A stretch of DNA of 64,000 nucleotides, taken from Acanthococcus lagerstroemiae. Taxonomy: Eukaryota; Arthropoda; Insecta; Hemiptera; Eriococcidae. Shown piece after piece: positions 55,600 through 64,000 of the stretch; the first letter of the stretch is position 1; each line of letters opens with the position of its first letter. The position numbers and the translations under genes were made by a program. The stretch is from positions 14,937,626-15,001,625 of the forward strand of contig CM063110.1 of NCBI GenBank assembly GCA_031841125.1. Reading direction: 5' to 3'. The notes below the pieces were generated by a model. It had not been told where the DNA came from. It ran no database searches and saw only the letters and a list, made by a program, of their open reading frames with translations.

Positions 55600-56470
55600 A
55601 ATAAATATATACCTTAAAGAAGGTGATAAGACGGCGTTAGGTTGATAGTTGATTAAACCCCATTATACGACTAATTAATGTGCTTCTAAAACTCTGTGAA
55701 GATCGCGTAAGACACGATAGTACAATGTTGAAGATTCTATAATACTCGTTAAAACATCGACAGCAGTTAAAACCATGTATAACTCTTCGAGACCCCTCTT
55801 AAGACTCCTTAAGACATTATTAAAGCTCGATAAAACTCGTAAATTATTAAAACGGTGCTAAGCCGCGTTACGACCATGTTCAGACTTGTTAAGATTTTGT
55901 ACACAACTATTACAGACTCATTAAAACACGCCGAGACTCTTCAACGCCACACAAATTTAATTTAAACTCGTTAAAACTAATTAACATTCTGCTCAGCTCT
56001 CTTAAGACTGAGGTCTGGTTGGCAGAGTGGATAGCGCGTTGGTCTCGGAATCCGGAGCTCCCGGGTTCGATCCCACGTAGCAACTCGCCAGATTTCGACC
56101 TAGGCCGGTTTTTCGGCCAGAAGTGAAGAGGACTAAGACAGCCCTAGCAGCCTCCCCAACGTCTCTGAGGGAATGCTTGAAAGAGCGGATTCCAGGACTC
56201 GGGTTGAGAGCACATTAGAAAAGAAGCTCTCTTAAGACTCTGTAAAGACTATTCAAGACTGTTAAGACTTATTAGGACTTAGTAAGGTCATTTGAAACTC
56301 ATTCAAATTCGTTAAAACTCTGTAAATACTCAATGTTCGTGAAAACCGGGGTAAGACACATGAAGACCCCCTAAGATTCTACGTAGACTCATTGAAACTA
56401 TTCAAAATCTATCAAGCTCGCAAAATTCGTTCAGTGTTCGTTAAAACTCATTGGGCATTAGACTTGTTAT
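55600..56470. repeat. Degenerate array of ttaagactc / gttaaaactc words
   Basis: Words such as actcgttaaaac, agcagttaaaac, ctcttaagactccttaagac, cagactcattaaaac, gactgttaagacttattagg, gactcattgaaac and gttcgttaaaactcatt occur every 10-30 bases over about 870 bases. A SINE (56010-56224) splits the array. A further patch lies at 56995-57050, and a reversed one at 3180-3400. Confidence 0.7.
56010..56224 (+). mobile_element. tRNA-derived SINE with perfect 15-bp target duplication
   Basis: A 215-bp insert flanked by agctctcttaagact at 55995-56009 and 56225-56239, identical. The head has a polymerase III A box (tggcagagtggatagcg, about 56020) and B box (cgggttcgatccc, about 56062). The 42-base spacing is tRNA-like. 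A tRNA-unrelated body of about 140 bases and an A-rich tail (aaaagaa) follow. The duplication length points to LINE-driven target-primed insertion. It differs in body from the SINE at 36.4 and 59.8 kb. Confidence 0.93.
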
Positions 56471-58439
56471 CGTTTTCCAGAGGCTTCATTGAGTCTCCTG
56501 AAGCTAACTGAAATTCACCAAGACCTTTCTGGTTTTCTTGTGGTTTGTAAAAGAAAAAGAAGTGTTAAGTCCGGACCGTAACGAGTGCATTCGAAATCAA
56601 AAAACGACAGTTTGTAGAAAAAGCGCGTGTATTGAAACGATCGAATAGCAAAATAAGTCTTAATGCGAGAAGTAAAAGGTATAAACTGTAACTGTATTAT
56701 GACTGAACCAAACTAAAGGTCCTGAGCTGCAAAACATAAACTGAAAACTAAACTAAGGTCCCAACTGACCCATCGTAGAAAAAAAAGGAGACTAAGTTCA
56801 GAGAATAACAAAAGAAAAACGTGATATTGAAAACATCACGCACCGGATGTGGGTACAGAAATGCAGGAGACAAAATACGTTTGTTAAATGCTGGCATGCT
56901 ACCCAGGAAGTAGCCAGACTGGCCGACTTATATAAAAATGTAAAATCGAGAGGAGAGGATTACCGCTATATAATTACACATCGAGACCACACTCGTTAAG
57001 ACTGGGTTCAAAAGCATTAAGACTTCGTTCAGACTTGATTCAAAAATGCGTGGATTGGTGCTAACAAAGGCTGATTCTCCAATCCACTGCAAAATCCTTA
57101 GCACAGAAAAACAAGAGAAATCATCCCGATTCAGGTTTTATGAATTAAGTCTTCAACACAGACGTTATGGTAAATCTTTAAGTTAGTCTCATACCGACCG
57201 ACGAACCGCTTGGTCGTAAAATTAGCACACCTCAGAACCAGTATTCAATCGTCTACCGCTGAAAGGTGTTAGTATACCCTATACGCTTCTTTATAAGCTT
57301 TCCATCAAAGTCGGAAGAATGGCTTCTGTTCAGTGCTGATAAATCAGTTTCATTTGCGATGATCAGACTAGCAGCAAAACGTTGTTCAATTTATTGCTCG
57401 GTTGTCTAGAACCCGTTTTCGTCAGTAGCTCGTCAGCTATAGCAGCCAGCGCAAAATGAAAGTGAATCTCGACCCGAAGGACTTCTTTGCTCGGTATGAC
57501 TCACTTCTGCCGATACCGTCCAGCCATTTGAGCTGCTACATTATTCTTGGTAAAAGTGAAACTTTAGGGATTCTTCGTGATTAGTATGCCAGTCCACGAG
57601 CCATACTGTTTCATCCTAAACATTAAATAGCAAACTTGATGGAGATGACTTTTTAACATTGCAACAGCTCTACTCGATATAAATTGTCTCCCCGTATCAC
57701 CGGCTCAGTGGTCTCACTTTCTGCGCGGACTCTACCCGACGGCTTCGAATTTGTATTCCCCGATTTGGAGAGTTGGTTGGCGTGCTAGAAGCGAGGCAAG
57801 AGCCAACGATTGGCGTCATAATGCTCTCAAACCAATTCATCTTATAACCTTCCTTCCTACGTTCCCTGTCTACACACCGATCTGACCTATTAAATTACGA
57901 TTAAAACGGACCTCACGTACTCTCATCATTTCGCAAACGCGATTATATTGTTCGAACATGTAAAACCCACCAATTCCAGTATTCGAGTTCACGCGTAATA
58001 TTCTTTTATTACGAACTTGGGTACATTTTAGATGCTCTGATGTCACCGCGTCAACCGGCACGCGGAATTTATGTGCGATCAAACGGATTACGGATTATGT
58101 TAATCTTAAGGCCGACTACTGAGCTGGGTTTGGGTCGACTAGTAGCGGTCCGGGTCAGAACAGGCAGCAGGCCGGCGAGCAACTGCGAGAGGTGGCTAAT
58201 TTTCACGGCTAGACGAGCAACGGCACGACATTGAGAGAAATAAAATATAATAAACTATTGTCGGTGGCGCCAAAGACAAGTGCAGGAGATCACCCCCCCC
58301 CCCTCCACACACACTTGAAAGGTAAATGAATTGATCTTACTTTCTCCATTATTTTGCTGCTGAATTCAGAAACTGTAGACAATTAGACCTACTCTTGGGT
58401 GATACCTAGCCATAGTGAGGAGGCTTAAGCGTAAAAAAT
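56471..58439. other. No gene recognised
   Basis: The stretch 56560-56820 is A-rich. 56995-57050 carries a few more ttaagact words. 57850-58240 is CpG-rich. A C-run lies at 58291-58301. Short frames have no domain. Confidence 0.45.
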
Positions 58440-58900
58440 AAGATATATTAATAATGGAGATGAAGAGATGAGAATGGAGAGGGAGGAAGATGTGGTAGAA
58501 GATGAGAGGGGAGACTCAATTCTAAGAGGTGAATTTGACGACGCATTGAGAGATTTAAAGAAAGGGAAAGCTACAGGAGTGGATGAGATACCAGCTGAAT
58601 TATTACAAAACTTAAGAGCATATGTACTTGATAAATTGTACAAATATGATAAAGGGAAAAGGCCAGAGCACTTTACAGAGAATGCTATTGTAATCATGCC
58701 AAAAAAAAGCAGGAGCAGATAGGTGTGGAAATTATCGAACAATTAGTCTTTTTTCGCATGCGTCAAAAATATCAACTAGGAGAATTTACAGGAGAATTGA
58801 GAATAGAATAGATGCTGAATTAGGAGATGATCAGTTTGGATTTAGAAAAAGGAGATGTTCTAAGGAAGTAGTGTTAGCTTTGAGATTAATTGTAGATGGG
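58440..58900 (+). pseudogene. LINE reverse-transcriptase N-terminal fragment
   Basis: Frame 58468-58722 reads ALRDLKKGKATGVDEIPAEL, a conserved N-terminal RT block of LINEs (K-x-x-K-A-x-G-x-D-x-I-P-x-E-L). It is followed by a PEHFTENAIVIMPKK block. One frame shift later, CGNYRTISLFSHASK and DDQFGFRKRR continue (58725-58870), in the usual order. The frame stops at 58901-58903 before the catalytic Asp blocks. It is truncated at both ends. Its closest group may be RTE- or Jockey-like; I cannot separate them from this piece. Confidence 0.85.
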
Positions 58901-59779
58901 TGACTCAAAAAGGGACAGGATCAGTGTTGTTCCGTCAAAGAACTGTTAGGTCACTTTAGAAGCCGAAAGTAGTTGGATTTCAGCCACTTTGGAAGAAAAC
59001 TGTTTTTTAAATCACTGGTAATGCTCAAAAGAAAAAGAGTTTGTAGGTCGGGATACCTACTTCCTATAGCTACCACTTCACACCACACCAGATGGCGTAT
59101 CAGACTCATTTTTGTCAAAAACTGACTTCACCCATTTTGGAAAAAGAGCTCTTCAATTTTTTTAAAACTTTCTTTCGATTTTTCAATTTCTGGCTATTTC
59201 CCCTATTCTGTCAATACTGTAATTTCTGTCGGCGGATTCACCCTTCCTCCCATTTCTGATCCAGTGCGAACCTCCTTTGGAAAAGAGCTGTTCAGTTATA
59301 GAAATTGAATGGCACATTGTGTATGGTATGAACGAAAGTATGACCAAAATGCAGGTGCGTAAAATTACCGAGAAACCCTCCAGTTCAGTTTTGTATTATT
59401 GGTCATTTCACTTTTGCCATCTTTCTTCGTCATCCTTTCGTAAATCAATATTTATATCAAGTATTCCGGTCAATTCTTCCTTTTATGTGTATTTCTTTAA
59501 TTCTTCAACCATGTCATTGCTTTATTTCTGTCCCTGTTTGTTGTCGTTTCTTTTCTCTTGCTCATTTCTGTCAGTTGTCTTATTTTGGCATTTTCGCTGT
59601 AGTGTAGGCAACCCTTGGCCGGTTGAGACGGCTGTCCTCTGCTATTTGAATGAAAAAAGAAAACATTGAAACGCTTCTGAGACGACCTGGGGATGTCATA
59701 ATTGAGCACGTGAAATAAATTGGAATTCCAAAGCAAGTACAGCAAGATGTGCTTTCACGACAAAGAAAATCTTGATAGA
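58901..59779. other. No gene recognised
   Basis: A 130-codon frame at 59277-59669 contains a Leu/Phe/Ser-rich stretch encoded by pyrimidine-rich DNA and lacks any recognisable domain. Opposing frames overlap it. It is not called. Confidence 0.4.
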
Positions 59780-60228
59780 CCTCTTCTTCTTCAGGCGCCA
59801 TATCCGATGCTGGACATTGGCGGTCGCGGGTTCTGACGCGCGACTCTCCTGGCCAGGTTATTCGAGGTAGTTTGTCGTTGCTGTCCCCACGGTTTTGTTG
59901 CGTTAGAGTTTTCCTGCTCTATGCCGAAGAGTGTGCAACCGCAGTTCGCTGGCTAACCTCATGTTTTATGACATTGAGTGAGCTGTCCACGACGTGCACT
60001 CGCACAGTACCAATCTGTCTGATCTGGTGGTAACACGACCTACCTTAACTGGCTGAGGTTACAGGATGTGCTATATTTCCACCTCGATTGGTACTGTAGG
60101 TGCATTCGCTAGGATATTAGTGGAGGTATTCTATCATTAGCTTTCTATGGCGTTAGTAGAACTCGAACCCGAGACGCAAGAATTGCGAAACGGGCTGGTA
60201 ACCAGTTGGGCACATAGCGATTCATGAT
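59780..60228 (-). mobile_element. tRNA-derived SINE, copy B
   Basis: It is homologous to 36405-36765 in the same orientation. On the minus strand the head holds cgggttcgagttc as a B box and a weak A box (caactggttaccagccc). The body shares gtgtgcaaccgcagttcgct, gcacagtaccaatctgtctg, atctggtggtaaca, cctcgattggtactgt and cgctaggat with copy A. The far end reads (minus) tgaagaagaagag, a GAA-type tail. The tail and longer body suggest this copy is nearer full length. No exact target duplication was found. Confidence 0.78.
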
Positions 60229-61150
60229 ATACTGCTGAGTACGTAAATTGAAAATAATGAAGTAGCCAGGATTTAACCTCACTTTGGTGTCGCTAGGATG
60301 GGCCTGAATACATCTGATTCACCTCGGTGACAATCCTTACAAATTGTGACTTACCTCAGTTTGGCTCGAACTTTGCTGAAATTGGCATAATCCATAGTCG
60401 TTCACCCTGGGTCAGGGATCTGAATCTATAAACCACCTCGGTAGTCTTAATTGTGATACGTTTCGTGACTACTGACTTGACTCACGGAGTGCAACGAACT
60501 TGCTCAACTCCGTAACCATAAAAAAACATAGTAACTTCTAAGTTCTGAGTCGTCTGCAAGGAGTAACTTATCCCAAACACATTACAGGGTTCACGATTTT
60601 TCTTTTGTGAGATGAACTGACTCTTACGAGTGAAAAAACATCTAAAGCTATTAAAGATCATACATTGTACAAGACACGCGAGTACAGCGATCCGTAACAA
60701 GAGAACCACAAACGCAGACATAGGACTTGAGGTATTAAAGACTATGAATGTATGATTGTAGATATGTATAGGCTGTAAAGGAAACTCAAATAAATCTGCT
60801 TACGGTTTATGTTTCTAATTCCCTCATTCTTCTTTACTAGATTTTATTACAAGAAAATGCGAACCATTATGTAACACGAGCCAAACCCTTGCCAGAATAC
60901 AATGCGATTATTGCATTAAGACATGGTAAAATTCGAAACCCGTATGCCGCGTTCTCCACACATTTATGAATTATTGCGTCAATGGATACATGTACACAAA
61001 CTTGTACAGGTACTTCCTTTTAAACAACTGTGTGCCACCCAGTCAACCGGGTGTGTACAAATTTTGTGTAGTACATGGGCCGATGGGCGCGATCAACCGA
61101 TTCACTTCTGGCATGTCGGAGGCTTCGAAGTGCTGTAAGCTGCAGTCCAG
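60229..61150. other. No gene recognised
   Basis: The sequence is A/T-balanced with no repeats. Frames of 71-81 codons at 60482-61211 show no domain. Confidence 0.45.
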
Positions 61151-61530
61151 GCATGGAGGCCTCAATGTCGTCCTCACTCGAGTTCACTGCTTATCCATGA
61201 GTATCGTATGATGTCAGGCGGCACATAGTCTCGTGCCTTATTCATTATCAAGTTTACCATCACGTACCTGTAGACGCCAGGCAGCATCTTTTGAACACTT
61301 GCCTTCTTCCTCTTTGTACCGGGGCATGGAGGTCTTAACCTCGTCCTCACTCGAGTTCATCGCTTACCCACGAGTATCGTTCGTTGTCAGGCCGCACATA
61401 GTCTCGTGCTTGCTTATCTTATGTATTATTTTATACATCATCCAGTTTACGATCACGTACCCGTACCCTCCGGAGTCTAGCATCTTTTGACCATTCGCCT
61501 TCTTCCTCTTTGTACCGGGCGGACATTAAT
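61151..61530. repeat. Two-copy tandem duplication, 173-bp unit
   Basis: gcatggaggcctcaatgtcg at 61151 recurs as gcatggaggtcttaacctcg at 61324. Both continue with tcctcactcgagttca, cgcacatagtctcgtgc, agcatcttttga and cttcttcctctttgtaccgg. The second copy has an insert of about 30 bases near 61420. Confidence 0.93.
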
Positions 61531-62439
61531 CACCATCGGACGTTAATTATTTGTTTGCGTTTACGGAAAATTAATAGACTGTATTTCGAGCTGCCTTGTC
61601 GTCTCGACGCATCGACACCATAAATAACGAGCCGCCATCTCGGATGCCGGGCGTATTATTCCTCTTCTTCAAATTGACGAAGTTCTTTTCTGTGATCGGA
61701 AAATTCGGCGGTAGGATTACTCGCATAAATCATGCAGTTACTATTAACGGTAATAGGCTCGTAACGGCTTGTTTTCGAAGAAAAACGCGTGTTTTACAGT
61801 AGCAGGAAGTGTCAGCCATAAAATGGTTGAAGTGTTAGAATGTTTACTTATGGTTATAAATCTGTACGACTTGAAGGCAGAGGAAGAACTCATGGAAGAT
61901 GAACGAGTGTACGAGTATTCATTTGTTCGCGCAGTGTTCGATAAAGAACTAGACAGTAACGGCATCCCTGGTGGCGAGTGCATATTTGGAGGCCTTGGCG
62001 GATGCGGAATTTCGACGCGAGCTAGGTCACTCTCGAGTAAATAATTGGCTACTCGGAGTGAAATTCGCGTTAATGTGTTGCGTCTGCTAGAACAAATAAT
62101 ACTCGTTCAGCTCATTTGGCCATCCTTGGTGTTGTTGGGATTTCATTAATCCCAGTTACGATGTTGACAGCTTCGCTTTTCAGATAATGAGGGTAAGGGC
62201 TAGCCTTAGCGTGTTTTCACTCAGCTGATTAAGAGCTGACCGCTTGGATTCGGCCAGTCGAGTCATTAATTAGCTCATCGGCTGATTAAAGTCTAGGTTA
62301 GCCTTTAATCAACGACTGTACAACTAAGCACTATTCTGTTTTTGGGTGTGCCAATTCACTTTTTTGTTTACTAGTCTCACGACCATCATGTGTCCTTGTA
62401 TAAAATGTTTCTGGACTCAGCGGCGCCGTCTTCCTAAAA
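61531..62439. other. No supported gene; CpG-rich, one frame of note
   Basis: The frame 61769-62044 (plus, 91 codons) has acidic and hydrophobic stretches (LMVINLYDLKAEEEL; ECIFGGLGGCGIS) and codon use that is not obviously random. No family was recognised and a minus frame overlaps its first half. It could be an exon, but no convincing splice sites were seen. The stretch 62100-62330 repeats ctgatta-type words loosely. Confidence 0.3.
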
Positions 62440-63560
62440 TTGAAGAAACGTCGGGTTTATTGATCAATATTGGAACGATTTGGTTGAATTTGGTCTGATT
62501 TAGTGGTTTTGGCCATTTTGGCCGGATTTTATCATTGTTTTTGGTCGGAGTTGTTCGTTCCTGATCATGCTTTAGTTAGATTTTTCTTACGACCTATGTC
62601 TTTTAAATGTGGTTATTTTCGGACAAACGTAGTTGTTTTAAGTCAGTTTTTATCACATTTAATTGGATTGAATTGTTTTTAGTCGGTTCTGTAATTTTTG
62701 GTAATCCCTAATGCATATGAAAGTGTTTATTTGTCTGTGTGTTGGTTCGAGATTGGCGGGTGAATCGTAAGAGAGCTGGTGTTTCATACTTTCTGGATGT
62801 GGTCGTATGAACTTTGAATAGGTTTGAGCTATAAAAAATTTCGGTAACCTTATTAGAGGGGAGGAGGCACAATATTTTGTCTGGGTTCCCTAATTTTTTT
62901 TTCAACTTGAACGTGTCGGAAGTATTTTACATTAAACTTCTTCACATTTTGTGATAATTTGGTGACTGCAAAACTGCCTCCCTCCAGAAATTATTAAGGG
63001 GCAGTAATCTCTAAAATAAAAGTTTGTTTGTTTGTGTCTCTTTCGGCGAATTGAAGGGCATTAGAAATATGATATCCGCCCGTTTTGGCCATCATTGACT
63101 CTTAATTTAAAATTTGGGGTCCCCTTTTTTCCTGCACTGTGGGGATGCTGAAGGTGTTGATGGAGCCTGGCTTGACGCTCATTGGAATTCCTGGGGTTGG
63201 GTGTGCGTTCTCCGAGGCCTTCTCCCTATTGTGGGTCTTGGAGGGCTAGTAGTTTATTTTATTTGCATCCTGTTTTTGGTTTTTCTAGGCAATGTTAGTC
63301 AGTGGTTGTTTTTGTTAATTTTTTGTTGATTTTTGCCATGTTTGATGATCTTTATGATTTGAGATGTTTTCGAACTTTGATCAATTTTGGTCAGGATTTA
63401 TCGAATTCTGTATGAATTTGTCATTTATCTTTGTTTTCGTTCATTTGTGATCTCATTTGGTCGATTTTGGCTGTTCTTAACAGAGCAAAGTGTAGTCTGT
63501 TGTCAGTTTTAATTAGGTTGTTTGTGGTCGTTTTTGATCAGTTTTACCATGGTCCTGATG
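62440..63560. repeat. G/T-rich decayed array, ttttggtcgatttt-type words
   Basis: Words such as gatttggttgaatttggtctgattt, ttttggccattttggccggatttt and tttttggtcggag (62470-62560), and gatcaattttggtcaggattt, catttggtcgattttggctg and ggtcgtttttgatcagtttt (63375-63545), suggest a degenerate short-unit array. The centre (62700-63270) is less clearly part of it. Frames inside are by-products. Confidence 0.45.
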
Positions 63561-64000
63561 TGGTCGATGAGTAAGGGGTACTAAGAAGAATTGGAGAAGA
63601 GAAAAAAAAAAGAGAAAAATAGGAAACAATAGTTCATTTCTTCGGAGGAATTGGATTAAAAATATTTCGAAGAGATTGCTCTTGATAATTGGCCACGGGG
63701 GGCATTTAATCTGAATCAGGTTGCGAACAGATAGGAAGTTGGACAAAGAGGCACGCTAACTCGTCTCCTCCATCGGGAAAATGGGTTCCGGGTCCAAAAT
63801 CTGTGTCTTTGTGCTCAACATGTAAATACGAAGCTCTTCTTGAAGAATAGGTGAACATTTTGTGACGAGCAAACAAAGAAAACAGAAGATCCCGGATCCA
63901 AAATCGAAGTATTCTCTGACAAACTCGTCAACTTTACTTGTCCCCCTCTTGGCGTATTCCCCCATATTCCCATTTATTTACGCAACTGAGCGGAAATCTC
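63561..64000. other. No gene recognised
   Basis: An A/G-rich run (gagaagagaaaaaaaaaagag) lies near 63595-63620. Otherwise the DNA is anonymous, with two minus-strand frames of 69-77 codons without domains. Confidence 0.45.

Noticed and set aside
56013..56080. Functional tRNA gene
   Set aside because: A and B boxes are present, but the segment heads a 215-bp insert with target duplications and an A-rich tail, so it is a SINE head.

Overview
The window is eukaryotic, repeat-dominated intergenic or intronic DNA, almost certainly from an arthropod and most likely an insect. The evidence is an intact BEL/Pao LTR retrotransposon, RTE-like and RNase H-bearing LINE remnants, a Penelope-like fragment, a mariner relic, several hAT-type MITEs and tRNA-derived SINEs. 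Many stretches are CpG-rich (for example about 5590-6560, 10505-11810, 33720-34940, 49350-50620 and 53950-55060), as in lightly methylated insect genomes such as Hymenoptera; that order-level guess is weak. No host protein-coding gene, rRNA gene or functional tRNA gene could be supported. The only long open reading frame (12940-18168, minus strand) is the Gag-Pol of the BEL element.

Layout. 1-9 kb: anonymous DNA with short decayed tandem repeats. 9.0-10.45 kb: about five units of a 235-270 bp tandem repeat, carrying a MITE and a 50-bp triplication. 12.45-18.62 kb: a complete BEL element with two identical 288-bp LTRs, a perfect 5-bp target duplication (gtgcc) and an uninterrupted 1742-codon Gag-Pol frame, so a recent insertion. 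18.6-22.8 kb: inverted-repeat elements, two LINE 3' fragments, a 533-bp element with 29-bp terminal inverted repeats and the first locus of a dispersed 62-bp repeat. 24.5-28.9 kb: LINE RT fragment, a decayed RTE-like LINE, then the second 62-bp array with a MITE inside it. 30.7-32.7 kb: a 1.26-kb hAT-type non-autonomous element and a Penelope-like GIY-YIG fragment. 36-44.5 kb: a SINE, a 52-bp degenerate array, a hAT MITE with a perfect 8-bp target duplication, and the third and fourth 62-bp arrays. 48-53.3 kb: deleted mariner, LINE 3' end, another hAT MITE and a 574-bp foldback. 55.6-64 kb: a TTAAGACTC-type degenerate array split by a SINE with a perfect 15-bp target duplication, a LINE RT fragment, a second copy of the other SINE and a G/T-rich decayed array.

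The genes do not form a pathway: the window is a record of layered transposon insertions into old, decaying tandem arrays. The most unusual signal is the 62-bp repeat family at four loci in both orientations. Many of its units carry a CCAAT-box motif matching the NF-Y consensus, and it shows higher-order periodicity and shared flanking sequence. All calls come from reading the sequence; no database search or alignment program was run.
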